Assembly: GCF_040784935.1 (NCBI RefSeq)
Contig: NZ_CP160680.1
Span: 1,665,501-1,729,500, forward strand
Source: Lewinella sp. LCG006
GTDB lineage: Bacteria; Bacteroidota; Bacteroidia; Chitinophagales; Saprospiraceae
DNA: 64,000 nt
Direction of reading: 5' to 3'
The notes under the pieces were generated by a model. It was not told the origin of the DNA. It searched no databases and was given only the letters and a program-made list of their open reading frames with translations. Every line of letters begins with the position of its first letter. Position 1 is the stretch's first letter. The translations under genes and the position numbers were made by a program. This document shows positions 34,006-42,451 of the stretch, in pieces.

Positions 34006-36465
34006 TCAATTCGTGGATACAAATTTCACACTCACATGGGTGCTTTTACCGCTAGCAGTGAGGATGTATACGCCCATTGGCAATGCAGGAATAGGTAAAT
34101 TTCGTGCGTTATAGCCCGTAGGCAGATAGGCTTCTGGAAAACGCTGCAAGAGACGCCCTTGAGTATCAAACAAGCTAAAACTCACTTCATCCGCATCAGG
34201 GAGCGTAAGCCCAACCTGTAATTCCTGCTCACTATTGACGTAGGCTTCCATCTGCGGCTCCGTTGGCGCATCCGAAAAGTAGGCCACTATCTCATCGTCC
34301 TCCTCAAAATTATAGCGAATACTGATCGCTGGGTCTGGGCTGATTATGGTCTTTTCCGATTGCCAGTGCTGAAACTGATAGCCCGGGTAAGGTTTAATCG
34401 TCAATCGTACTGGCACGCCGTTGAAATAGAATCCTTCCCAGGGAAGTTCATCTGCCTCTATGGTACTAATCTGAATGGTACCTGCACCGGGAGGGTAGGT
34501 CTGCAAACGCAGTTTTACTTCATTGGGTAAACCAAAATAATCCCTGACATCTTCACGAGCATATTCGGGGCGATTTTCCAAATATTCATAAAGCACAGGT
34601 ATACGTTCGTTGGCCCAAAGATCATAACCTGGCCAACCCCACCGATCAAAATGGCGGGGCATCTCCGTCGCTATTTCTGCCACAGTCTGGTCAACCTCTC
34701 TGCGGAATATTTCAGGACGAAAAATGGTATTAAAAAGATCGGCATAGCGATTTATAAAATAATGGCGATAGTTATCATTCTCCAATAGTTTCAGAAAAAG
34801 GTCAACGTGTTTGTTGCTTCCTACCAGCGGCGTGAGTAAGCTATCCAGGTTGTTTTGGTAATAAGCAGACCAGCCGTGTCGTCCCATGGCAATATCCAGA
34901 TCAAAAATAAGGTAGCGCCAACGTGCCTCGGGGCTTCTTTCTCGCCAGTACTTGATGTTATTGTGCAACCAGTCGCCATTGTTAAGCCCAGATTGCACGA
35001 TAAAGCCTTCCGCAATATTTTCTACATCAAAATAAGCAGCTGCTTGCTGAAAATTGGCTTCTTCCCTTAAATCTGTAGCCATTACGTATTGATACATACT
35101 GTCAAAGGCGACAAAATCACCCAATACTACCGTCGTATCTTCTTCCAACAAATCTACTTGATCGGTAGCGACACCATAGTTATGCAACAGGTAATATTCA
35201 TCTGATTTTTCCCGCAAATTGGCTACGCCATAAAACGCTCCATTGACGTACAATACTACCGGACGATGGGCCATTACATCCAGGTTTAAATTATTCTTAA
35301 TAAAATAACGGGCAAGAAAAGCATCCCGGAAATGCGCATTATTGTAATCACCACTTGCATTCCTCAAGATGAGTCGTTTGTAGGTGGTACGCTCGCGATC
35401 GGGGAAAAATGGGTAATTCACCGTGCTACTACCATATTTTTTCTTGACCAATATTCGGAGAGGCTTCATGGGGTTGGTTCGGGCACCTCGCCCACCATGA
35501 ACTTTGGTATCAGCTTCAAAGGCAATGCCCAATTCCCGATCAGCGGTAAAAAATTCGGTATGGATAGGATGTTCTTCTTCCGACCAATAATTGGAGCCAT
35601 AATGAGGCCATGCTTCTTCAGCATTCGGCCCTCCATCTACTAATATTCCCCTTTCCCAACTCCATAGATCCTCTGGCGTCCCTATCACCGACATGATGGG
35701 TAGTTGATGGTCTTCATTGATAAAAAAAGTACGACTTATTACAGGAGAAGGCAGTAAGTCAGGAACTATTGCGACCACCCTTAAAGCAGTTGTGGTATCC
35801 AACTGTAGGGCACCTGTATACCGTTCGGAAGAAGTATCTGGAATACTTCCATCACGGGTAAAAAACAGCATGGCTTCCGGGTTAGAATGGCTAAGTTGAA
35901 TCGTTTTAGCCGTTGCAAAAAAATGCCCCTTGGTTATCCATTCCGGCGAATTGGCAAAGCCGCTTCCGATGGCATCATTGTTAGTACTGCCCGGACTTGG
36001 AACGGTAAAAAGTGCTAATTGAGAAGAACCATCCAACAAGCGACCGTAACTTTGATCTTCTGATAAAGCGGGGAAATTGAGTTGATCAACAATAAGCCCA
36101 GCAGGATTACTTAAAACGACATTTTCACCACTGGCTGATAGCTTAAAATTGGTGTGGGGGTTGGTGGCCACTACATTTCGATCAGAAGCAAAAACAAGCA
36201 ACCAGTCATCCGGCTCAAGGATGATTTCAGGAAACGACCATTTCGCCGGATCGGCGGGATCATCGCTCAGAGAATAACCGGCTAGATTCAACGCGTTTTC
36301 TCCGGCATTATAAAGTTCTATCCAGTCGGGAAACGCTCCAAATTCATCTTCAATAGAGGCATTGTTACTAGCGCATATTTCATTAATCAACACCTGGGCC
36401 GACAGCGTTTCTGCTGTTAATCCACTTAGCATCACAAAAAACAAGAGCGCTCGGTGACAACACAT
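34006..36465 (-). CDS. Secreted CotH-family protein with lamin-tail domain and T9SS sorting domain
   Basis: An 819-residue protein with a signal peptide (~1-24, ending TLSAQ). Residues ~25-145 form a lamin-tail domain (VLINEICASNNASIEDEFG, DWIELYN, LAGYSLSDD). Residues ~155-250 look like a chitobiase/FN3-like C-terminal domain (ATAKTIQLSHSNPEAMLFFT). Residues ~270-610 match the CotH kinase-like family: GGRGARTNPMKPLRILVKKKYG, GVANLREKSDEYYLLHNYG, and YLIFDLDIAMGRHG with the metal-binding Asp residues. The C-terminus is a type A T9SS sorting domain (EVSFSLFDTQGRLLQ to STHVSVKFVSTN). Bacillus CotH phosphorylates spore-coat proteins; here the target is unknown but should be extracellular. The two genes upstream on this strand are not obviously related. 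Confidence 0.88.
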   Translation of the reverse strand: MCCHRALLFFVMLSGLTAETLSAQVLINEICASNNASIEDEFGAFPDWIELYNAGENALNLAGYSLSDDPADPAKWSFPEIILEPDDWLLVFASDRNVVATNPHTNFKLSASGENVVLSNPAGLIVDQLNFPALSEDQSYGRLLDGSSQLALFTVPSPGSTNNDAIGSGFANSPEWITKGHFFATAKTIQLSHSNPEAMLFFTRDGSIPDTSSERYTGALQLDTTTALRVVAIVPDLLPSPVISRTFFINEDHQLPIMSVIGTPEDLWSWERGILVDGGPNAEEAWPHYGSNYWSEEEHPIHTEFFTADRELGIAFEADTKVHGGRGARTNPMKPLRILVKKKYGSSTVNYPFFPDRERTTYKRLILRNASGDYNNAHFRDAFLARYFIKNNLNLDVMAHRPVVLYVNGAFYGVANLREKSDEYYLLHNYGVATDQVDLLEEDTTVVLGDFVAFDSMYQYVMATDLREEANFQQAAAYFDVENIAEGFIVQSGLNNGDWLHNNIKYWRERSPEARWRYLIFDLDIAMGRHGWSAYYQNNLDSLLTPLVGSNKHVDLFLKLLENDNYRHYFINRYADLFNTIFRPEIFRREVDQTVAEIATEMPRHFDRWGWPGYDLWANERIPVLYEYLENRPEYAREDVRDYFGLPNEVKLRLQTYPPGAGTIQISTIEADELPWEGFYFNGVPVRLTIKPYPGYQFQHWQSEKTIISPDPAISIRYNFEEDDEIVAYFSDAPTEPQMEAYVNSEQELQVGLTLPDADEVSFSLFDTQGRLLQRFPEAYLPTGYNARNLPIPALPMGVYILTASGKSTHVSVKFVSTN

Positions 36466-36552
36466 AGGTAAAGGTATTTGAGAACTAAGTTCCCGGAAAT
36501 CATTGAGACAAGCTCATTTACAACAAGCTCAAGCTTAGTTTTGTCGGGAGCC

Positions 36553-37101
36553 TTACTGCTTTGGTGTGCTATTAATGATCGTGAGGAAAACCAACATCAT
36601 TTTCTCAGGTAGGCTAGCATCCAATTCGTCTACGATGATCCACTCCCGAGGATCACCGGCAAAAGCTGTATACATCTCAAAGTAGCCGTATTTCTCACTA
36701 TCCACCACCCATTCATCGAGGACATTGCTGTAGCGAGATTGCCATTTGTACTCCTCACCTCCGGGGCGGCTAATTCTCCACTCACGGAAATTATCGCGCC
36801 AGATGGTACGGGCGTCAATAATGATATTTTCACCCCTGGCTTCCCATTGGTCAATTCTTTCTGGCCACTTGGTCTTTAGCTTACCCGTCCATTCTCCAAT
36901 TCGGTAATCCCACTGGGTCCAATCCCCCTGGCTGCTCCAACGCAAGCGAAGGGTCCCTTCTTCGCCTTCCACACTGGTGTAGATGATCCACTCCGCGAAG
37001 CTGTCATTCCACTGTGTAGCTACGGCTGTCAGTTGCTGCCCTGACAAACAGTCCCAAGAAAGGGCCAGCGTAAAGAAAAGGAAGACTTTTTTCATAGCCA
37101 T
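36553..37101 (-). CDS. Secreted Trp-repeat protein, unknown function
   Basis: A 182-residue protein with a signal peptide (MAMKKVFLFFTLALSWDCLSGQ); a second ATG two codons in would serve equally well. The mature part contains about six degenerate ~20-28-residue repeats built on W-x(4-10)-W-x-[IVA]: QWNDSFAEWIIY, WSSQGDWTQWDYR, KWPERIDQWEAR, IWRDNFREWRIS, YSNVLDEWVVDS and GDPREWIIVDE. Tryptophan content is unusually high. There is no catalytic motif or sorting domain, so it is probably periplasmic. I do not recognise the family by name. Confidence 0.75.
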   Translation of the reverse strand: MAMKKVFLFFTLALSWDCLSGQQLTAVATQWNDSFAEWIIYTSVEGEEGTLRLRWSSQGDWTQWDYRIGEWTGKLKTKWPERIDQWEARGENIIIDARTIWRDNFREWRISRPGGEEYKWQSRYSNVLDEWVVDSEKYGYFEMYTAFAGDPREWIIVDELDASLPEKMMLVFLTIINSTPKQ

Positions 37102-37198
37102 CGTAAATTAATTCTTTGAATATAGCAATGAAACAGGTTAAATTATTGTGAATTTATTATTTTTGAGGGCAATAGACGAGACTATAGAGCAAAAAAAA

Positions 37199-37221
37199 GG
37201 TCGTCACTCAATGCGACGACC
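37199..37221 (-). terminator. Minus-strand terminator
   Basis: GGTCGTC/GACGACC forms a 7-bp stem with a 9-nt loop. The A8 tract on its left becomes U8 on the minus-strand transcript. It probably ends transcripts coming from the ROK kinase gene 430 bp away. Confidence 0.7.
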
Positions 37222-37312
37222 GTAATGGACTAGTATGAAAAAACGCTCAATAGTTCTTATTAAGGAATTCCTTTGTGTAAAAATATACAGGGGAATTTTT
37301 TATTTAGTAATT

Positions 37313-37437
37313 TGACGGAAATAACTGATTCCATTTTTTCCAACGATTCGCGAATATTTTCACGCAAGCTCCTTTTAGTTGCTTGCTTAGAAAATTTTAG
37401 CGAATCAAAAATGGAATCAGTTATTTTGGTTCCGTCA
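37313..37437. repeat. 125-bp imperfect palindrome (57-nt arms, 11-nt loop)
   Basis: Arms 37313-37369 and 37381-37437 are inverted copies. They share TGACGGAA ends, the block ATAACTGATTCCATTTTT, then GATTCGC, ATTTTC and GCAAGC, with small insertions on each side. It resembles a miniature inverted-repeat or palindromic intergenic element, or a large RNA hairpin in the ROK kinase 3' region. I see no second copy in this window and no clear target-site duplication. Confidence 0.75.
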
Positions 37438-37653
37438 CTTATTTTCCCTATAGACGCACCTGCAGTAGGAAGCGTTGCACGAAGAAACCATCTTTAACAG
37501 TTTCTTCACACAGTATACTTCCGAAACACCACTTTTGTTGGACATTATCTACCAATTTTGCCATTTATCAGACAAAAATACCTGAAAACGAAATTTTCAA
37601 TAGCTTTCCCAAAAGCAGAGCGTCCTGGTTTTATTATCCTGTAGCTCTCCATT

Positions 37654-38562
37654 TTACCTCACCAACATCGCCGCACCAAACACGCCTGCACTATCTCCCA
37701 GAAGGGGTCTAAGGATAGGCGTATCAAGGCGTGGGTTAAAAACTTGTTTACGAATACTCTCTACACCTTCTGTGTACAAAAGATCAATATTTGACAATCC
37801 TCCCCCTAGAATAATTGCCGTAGGATCAAGAATATCAATCACATTGGCTAGCCCGCGGCCAAAAAAATGAATCATTCGGTTGACCGTAGCGTTAACATAC
37901 TCATCCATAGTACCAGCATTATATTCACTGATCATGGTTGACAACCTACGTTCCTGTCCGGTCGTTTGCTGATAGTAACGTTCCAGCCCCGTCCCTGAAA
38001 TCAACATTTCCACACAACCTACTTGCCCACAGTAACACTTGCCGCCGGAGTGGTCCAAAAAGCTGTGTCCCCATTCACCACCAATACCCTGGGCACCATT
38101 CCAAATCTTTCCGTTGATGACTATCCCACCACCGACGCCAGTACCCATAATAACACCAAAGATCAGGTGATCTTCCGTGGCGTACGCTTTGCCAGCTCCC
38201 AGCAAAGTTTCAGCGATAGCAAAACAATTGGCATCATTGGCCATCACAACGGAAATCCCTAGTGCCTTTTCCAAGTCTTTCGCAAAAGGTTTCCCATTTA
38301 GGACGGTGGTATTACTATTTTTCATCAATCCCGTCGGAGGATCAATTGCACCTGGCGTACCAATACCTAGTTTAGTTGGTGCCTCACCTACTTCTTCGCT
38401 CACCAGCTCCAGCACGCGTTTTACCTGCCCGATAATATGCTCATAACCTTTTTCACGTTCGGTGGGCAGGCGACGCCTGCTGAGTACGGTACCATCCTGA
38501 TTTAAAGCTGCCGCTTCGATTTTTGTACCTCCTAAGTCAATTCCAAACAATACTTTGCCCAT
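37654..38562 (-). CDS. ROK-family sugar kinase (glucokinase-like)
   Basis: A 302-residue protein of normal ROK length. The phosphate-1 motif is FGIDLGGTKIEAAAL; the catalytic region is VVMANDANCFAIAE (Asp general base); the glycine-rich loop is GVIMGTGVGGGIVING. The ROK zinc signature follows: GEWGHSFLDHSGGKCYCGQ, continuing GCVEMLISGTGLERYY, with His and Cys-x-Cys-x(4)-Cys ligands. It phosphorylates a hexose with ATP in the cytoplasm; glucose or fructose is most likely but specificity cannot be read from sequence. It is divergent from the GMC oxidoreductase gene across 56 bp. Confidence 0.92.
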   Translation of the reverse strand: MGKVLFGIDLGGTKIEAAALNQDGTVLSRRRLPTEREKGYEHIIGQVKRVLELVSEEVGEAPTKLGIGTPGAIDPPTGLMKNSNTTVLNGKPFAKDLEKALGISVVMANDANCFAIAETLLGAGKAYATEDHLIFGVIMGTGVGGGIVINGKIWNGAQGIGGEWGHSFLDHSGGKCYCGQVGCVEMLISGTGLERYYQQTTGQERRLSTMISEYNAGTMDEYVNATVNRMIHFFGRGLANVIDILDPTAIILGGGLSNIDLLYTEGVESIRKQVFNPRLDTPILRPLLGDSAGVFGAAMLVR

Positions 38563-38618
38563 AGATCCTTATTTTTATTTCATGCTTTTTGTAAGTTGAT
38601 TAAATATAAAAGCTTTTT

Positions 38619-40235
38619 ATGACTCTCCCAGACTATATCATTATTGGAGGGGGTTCTGCCGGATGTGTCTTGGCAAATCGCCTCAGCGAAGATCCTGCTA
38701 CCAAAGTTTTACTTCTAGAAGCAGGACAGCCTGACCTCCTACCAAATATTACCATTCCAGGAGCTTACGGCAAGTTATTTCACTCTTCCGTTGATTGGTC
38801 TTACTGGTCGGAGCCTCAACCCCATGTTGGTGGCCGAAGGATGTACCTCCCCAGAGGTAAAACACTAGGCGGCTGTAGTAGCACCAATGCCATGGCCTAT
38901 GTTCGGGGCAACCGAGCCGATTATGACCACTGGGCGGCTTTGGGGAATAATGGCTGGCGTTTTGACGAAGTACTCCCCTATTTCAAAAAATCAGAAGACA
39001 ATGCCCAGCTCGACCAACTCGATGCAGGATATCACGCTACTGGTGGTCTCTTGCACGTAAGCTTTGCAGACCGTTTTCAAACCCCTTATGCCACTGCTTT
39101 TTTAGAGGCTTGTGGCCATCAGGGTATCGCTCGGAACAATGACTACAACGGAGAGGAACAAGCGGGAGCTTCCTTCTTCCAGTTCAACATCAAACAGGGC
39201 AAACGGCAAAGTACCGCCACCGCTTTCCTGCATCCAATCAAGAAAAGGTCGAATCTGGTCGTCATCACCGATGCTCAGGTGCTCGAAATCATCCTGAAAA
39301 ACGACCGAGCGGTAGGCGTAAAAGCAGAAGTAAAGAAAGGCCACATAATGGAGTTGAAAGCCAAAGAAGTGATACTTTGCGCAGGTGCTTTCAGTTCCCC
39401 TCAGTTGCTTATGCTTTCCGGCATTGGCGACCCTGAAGTGTTGGATAAACAAGGTATTGCGTGCAAGCATGAGCTTCCGGGTGTAGGGAAAAACCTCCAA
39501 GATCACCTCTTCTACGCCGTCAGTGCTACCACCCAGCAGCGGCAGGGATTGAACCATGTTACCCGACCCTTCTCCATGGCTAAAGCTGCCTGGCAGTGGC
39601 TGGCCCATAAGAAAGGTCCACTGACGATAGGCCCCCTGGAAGCCGTCGCTTTTTTCAACGCTGACGATCCTGGGGCCACCGTAGACACCCAATTTCACTT
39701 TGCCCCATTACACGGTGGCAAGGGGTATGACTACGATTTCTATGATATGAATACTTTACCCCGACAGGAAGACGGTTTCACTATTCTTCCCAGTTTGCTA
39801 TTGCCCAAAAGTATTGGCTACGTAAGCTTGCAGGATGCCAATCCGAAGCGTGCCCCGCTCGTTCAGCCCAATTTTCTCAGCGAAGAAGCCGACCTTCTCC
39901 ATCTTATCAAAGCAGGTAAAAAAGCGCTGGAAATTCTGCATGATGATGCCTTTAAAGGTTTACGTAAAGAACAAGTGGCTCCGCTCGACAGCTCTTCCGA
40001 TGAGGCCTGGGCCGAACATATCCGCCGCAGTGTAGAAACCATCTATCACCCTGTAGGTACTTGTAAAATGGGTGTAGATGAAATGGCCGTAGTAGATCAC
40101 GAACTAAGGATCCACGGCATTGAAGGCCTCCGGGTAGTCGATGCCTCTATCATGCCCCGAATTGTGAGAGGCAACACCAATGCTCCCGTCATCATGATTG
40201 CCGAGAAAGCGGCGGATATGATCAAAAAAAGATGA
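38619..40235 (+). CDS. GMC-family FAD-dependent oxidoreductase (choline dehydrogenase-like)
   Basis: A 538-residue flavoprotein. The N-terminal FAD-binding motif is DYIIIGGGSAGCVLANRL with the ribose-binding Glu in LLLEAGQ. GMC signature 1 is LPRGKTLGGCSSTNAMAYVR; signature 2 is GAFSSPQLLMLSGIGDP. The active-site His is in YHPVGTCKMG and the C-terminal motif is GNTNAPVIMIAEKAADMI. Such enzymes oxidise alcohols; choline, long-chain or aromatic alcohols are all possible and the substrate cannot be read here. It has no signal peptide. The SDR gene begins 46 bp downstream, so the pair probably forms an operon of consecutive redox steps. Confidence 0.93.
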   Translation: MTLPDYIIIGGGSAGCVLANRLSEDPATKVLLLEAGQPDLLPNITIPGAYGKLFHSSVDWSYWSEPQPHVGGRRMYLPRGKTLGGCSSTNAMAYVRGNRADYDHWAALGNNGWRFDEVLPYFKKSEDNAQLDQLDAGYHATGGLLHVSFADRFQTPYATAFLEACGHQGIARNNDYNGEEQAGASFFQFNIKQGKRQSTATAFLHPIKKRSNLVVITDAQVLEIILKNDRAVGVKAEVKKGHIMELKAKEVILCAGAFSSPQLLMLSGIGDPEVLDKQGIACKHELPGVGKNLQDHLFYAVSATTQQRQGLNHVTRPFSMAKAAWQWLAHKKGPLTIGPLEAVAFFNADDPGATVDTQFHFAPLHGGKGYDYDFYDMNTLPRQEDGFTILPSLLLPKSIGYVSLQDANPKRAPLVQPNFLSEEADLLHLIKAGKKALEILHDDAFKGLRKEQVAPLDSSSDEAWAEHIRRSVETIYHPVGTCKMGVDEMAVVDHELRIHGIEGLRVVDASIMPRIVRGNTNAPVIMIAEKAADMIKKR

Positions 40236-40281
40236 ACAAGACGTAGCCTTTGCTGTTGCATGTACGATTAAAAAAAGAAGC

Positions 40282-40980
40282 ATGGCAAATAGAAATATCC
40301 TTGTAGTTGGTGGGAGTTCCGGCATTGGATTCGCATTGGTAGAAGAATTATTAGCGGCAGGCGACAACGTCTACGTTTGGTCGCGGGAAGAACGTGACCT
40401 GGCAGCTTTGCCAGGGGTACATCATTTCGCTGTTGATGTATTAACCGACGAGCTTCCTAGCCAAGATTTACCAGAAACACTACATGGCTTTGCGTACTGC
40501 CCCGGCAGTATCAACCTCAAGCCATTTCGAGGGCTCAAGCCTGAACAGTTTCGCGAAGAAATGGAGATCAATCTCATCGGAGCTGTTCGCTGCCTGCAAG
40601 CCGTAGAACGCTCTTTCAAAAAAGCCGATCAGGCAGCGGTCGTTCTCTTTAGTACCGTTGCGGTACAACGCGGTATGGCCTTCCACGCTGGGGTGGCTGC
40701 GGCGAAGGGTGCTATAGAAGGGCTTACCCGCTCACTGGCAGCAGAATGGGCGCCAAAAATTCGTGTTAATGCATTGGCTCCCAGCCTTACAGACACGCCA
40801 CTAGCAGCCCAGCTGTTGGCCAACGACGAGAAACGAAAAGCGATGGCCGAACGCCATCCGCTGCAAAAGGTAGCGACAGCAATGGAAGTTGCCAAACTAG
40901 CCAAATACCTCCTCAGTGATGATGCTGGTTTCGTCACAGGTCAAGTCATTGGTATCGACGGTGGGAAAAGCACCATTTAA
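40282..40980 (+). CDS. Short-chain dehydrogenase/reductase-like protein lacking the catalytic Tyr
   Basis: A 232-residue Rossmann-fold protein. The cofactor motif is ILVVGGSSGIGFALVEEL (a GGSSGIG variant of TGxxxGIG). The Ser of the active site is present in VVLFSTVAVQRG, and the Lys region reads HAGVAAAKGAIEGLTRS. In the usual YxxxK motif the Tyr position is occupied by Val (codon GTG), so the classical proton donor is missing. The C-terminus is normal (RVNALAPSLTDTPLA; GFVTGQVIGIDGGKS). It follows the GMC oxidoreductase closely. It may use a different catalytic residue or act without redox chemistry. Confidence 0.9.
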   Translation: MANRNILVVGGSSGIGFALVEELLAAGDNVYVWSREERDLAALPGVHHFAVDVLTDELPSQDLPETLHGFAYCPGSINLKPFRGLKPEQFREEMEINLIGAVRCLQAVERSFKKADQAAVVLFSTVAVQRGMAFHAGVAAAKGAIEGLTRSLAAEWAPKIRVNALAPSLTDTPLAAQLLANDEKRKAMAERHPLQKVATAMEVAKLAKYLLSDDAGFVTGQVIGIDGGKSTI

Positions 40981-41065
40981 ATACTCAAAAAAATATTTGT
41001 CTTCTTTTTCCTTACCTTAGCGTCCTGGTTATTTGATGGAAACAAGTGATTGGGTAAAATTAAGT

Positions 41066-41818
41066 ATGGGAAAGATAATTTCGCTGTTAAATCATAAAGG
41101 AGGAGTAGGAAAAACCACTAGTACCATTAACATTGGTGCTGGAATGGTAGAATTGGGTAAAAAGGTACTCTTGGTAGACCTCGACCCCCAAGCCAACCTG
41201 ACCCTTTCACTCGGTATTCCAAGACAACCCGTTACTATTTACGAGGCCATCCGTGGCGAGTCGGAAGCAACGCCTTACACGGTGAAGCCAGGGCTTGATG
41301 TGATCATCTCTACACTGGATTTATCCAGTGCTGAAATGGAGCTGATCAATGAAGCGGGTCGGGAGTACATTCTCCGCGAGGTTTTTGAGCCCTTTCGGGA
41401 AGATTATGATTTCATTCTGATCGATTGCCCTCCTTCTTTGGGGCTGCTCACGCTGAATGCCCTTACGGCAAGTGACTACGTCATTATTCCTCTACAAACG
41501 GAGTTTCTGGCGATGCAGGGTCTGGCAAAAATCAAACAAGTCATCCAGAAAGTTCGCTTACGCCTGAACAAAGGACTGGAGATTGGAGGAGTGATGGCCA
41601 CGATGTATGATGCCAGAAAAGTACTGAATCGGGATGTGGTGGAAACGATAAAAAAATATTTCGGGCCGCTGGTGTTCGATACTTATATCCGGGATAATGT
41701 TGCCTTGGCGGAAGCTCCGGCCCAACGAAAAGATATTTTTGCTTACAACCGAAACAGCCCCGGCGCGCAGGATTATCTTGAATTGGCACAGGAGATAATC
41801 GTACGTTCCAACAAGTAA
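41066..41818 (+). CDS. ParA/Soj-family ATPase
   Basis: I start at the ATG 41066 (MGKIISLLNHKGGVGKTTS), giving 250 residues with a canonical ParA N-terminus; in-frame starts at 41033 and 41036 would add 10-11 residues. It carries the deviant Walker A KGGVGKTT, Walker A' VLLVDLDPQANLT, and Walker B FILIDCPPSLGLLTLNAL. ParA proteins bind DNA cooperatively with ATP and are released by a ParB-type partner, moving chromosomes, plasmids or protein clusters. No classical parB follows; instead a 147-residue protein with a ParB-like N-terminal tip and a ribbon-helix-helix-like C-terminus begins 97 bp downstream. Confidence 0.92.
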   Translation: MGKIISLLNHKGGVGKTTSTINIGAGMVELGKKVLLVDLDPQANLTLSLGIPRQPVTIYEAIRGESEATPYTVKPGLDVIISTLDLSSAEMELINEAGREYILREVFEPFREDYDFILIDCPPSLGLLTLNALTASDYVIIPLQTEFLAMQGLAKIKQVIQKVRLRLNKGLEIGGVMATMYDARKVLNRDVVETIKKYFGPLVFDTYIRDNVALAEAPAQRKDIFAYNRNSPGAQDYLELAQEIIVRSNK

Positions 41819-41893
41819 TTTCCCGCTAAGGAAACCGAAGTACATCAAAATACCGTTATATTTAAGTTGCCTGTAAAAAAGGTAGCCTAGCAA

Positions 41894-41901
41894 TATCTTT
41901 A
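41894..41901 (+). promoter_or_regulatory. Possible -7 box before the ParA partner gene
   Basis: TATCTTTA matches TAnnTTTG except the last base. It lies 13 bp before the TTG start, with a TTG at 41867-41869 as a loose -33 element (24-bp spacing). Confidence 0.3.
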
Positions 41902-41914
41902 AAAATCGTTCATT

Positions 41915-42358
41915 TTGGCTAAAAAGCGCTTCACGGAAGGATTAGACAGTCTCTTTGGCGGCACCAGCGGACCGCCGAAGGAATCACTCTCTCTTTTTCC
42001 AGAGGAAACCAAGCCGGGAACCGCTCAAAGGGACGACGAAAAGAAGAGTAACAAAGGGTTTGCGTCCCAACTGGATGCCTTCCTGGCAGAAGCCTTCGAG
42101 AACGAGGATGCTTCCGATCAAAATGACAGTAGCACTTCTAAAAAAGGGAAACGTCTAGCTGGATTGGATTTGCTTATTCGCCAAACGACCGATGCTCCTC
42201 CAAAAAATCGGCCTACGCTATCGGAGAAGCGGCGGCTTACGCTGGCTTTTGACAAGCAACAGCTCAGCAAACTCAAGGAGATTGCCGAAAGAGAAGGCGT
42301 CTACCTCAAAGATTTGATCAACCAACTGATCGAACGCTACTTGCAGGAACGTAAATAG
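41915..42358 (+). CDS. Small ParB-like partner candidate: N-terminal GLDSLFG motif, C-terminal RHH-like domain
   Basis: A 147-residue protein with a TTG start (MAKKRFTEGLDSLFGGTSGP). The first 17 residues resemble the conserved N-terminal tip of ParB (pattern RLGKGLDALFG), which in ParB contacts and stimulates ParA. Residues ~20-95 are charged and low in hydrophobics, probably disordered. Residues ~100-147 (KRRLTLAFDKQQLSKLKEIA, then LKDLINQLIERYLQERK) look like a strand followed by two helices, as in ribbon-helix-helix DNA-binding proteins. No ParB CTPase or helix-turn-helix domain is present. Lying next to parA, it is a good candidate for a non-canonical centromere- or cargo-binding adaptor; that function is inference. 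Confidence 0.75.
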   Translation: MAKKRFTEGLDSLFGGTSGPPKESLSLFPEETKPGTAQRDDEKKSNKGFASQLDAFLAEAFENEDASDQNDSSTSKKGKRLAGLDLLIRQTTDAPPKNRPTLSEKRRLTLAFDKQQLSKLKEIAEREGVYLKDLINQLIERYLQERK

Positions 42359-42389
42359 TCTTAAATTTCCAAGACAACTCAGGAAATCG

Positions 42390-42397
42390 TATCTTTG
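42390..42397 (+). promoter_or_regulatory. -7 box of the thioredoxin-fold gene
   Basis: TATCTTTG is an exact match to TAnnTTTG, 54 bp before the chosen ATG. It overlaps an upstream in-frame TTG (42395), which argues that translation starts at 42452. Confidence 0.6.
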
Positions 42398-42451
42398 ATC
42401 AGGCAGCAAATTGATGCCTGTGCATATCTTACCATTGAAATAACTCTTCCA

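Larger units (their letters stand above)
37102..37653. other. Intergenic region with a terminator and a long palindrome
   Basis: This 552-bp gap lies downstream of the ROK kinase gene and upstream of the Trp-repeat gene, both on the minus strand. It holds the minus-strand terminator at 37199-37221 and a 125-bp imperfect palindrome at 37313-37437. A 74-codon plus-strand frame (37273-37497) runs through the palindrome and I do not consider it a gene. Confidence 0.6.

Noticed and set aside
37273-37497. A 74-codon plus-strand frame
   Set aside because: It runs through both arms of the 37313-37437 palindrome and is explained by it.
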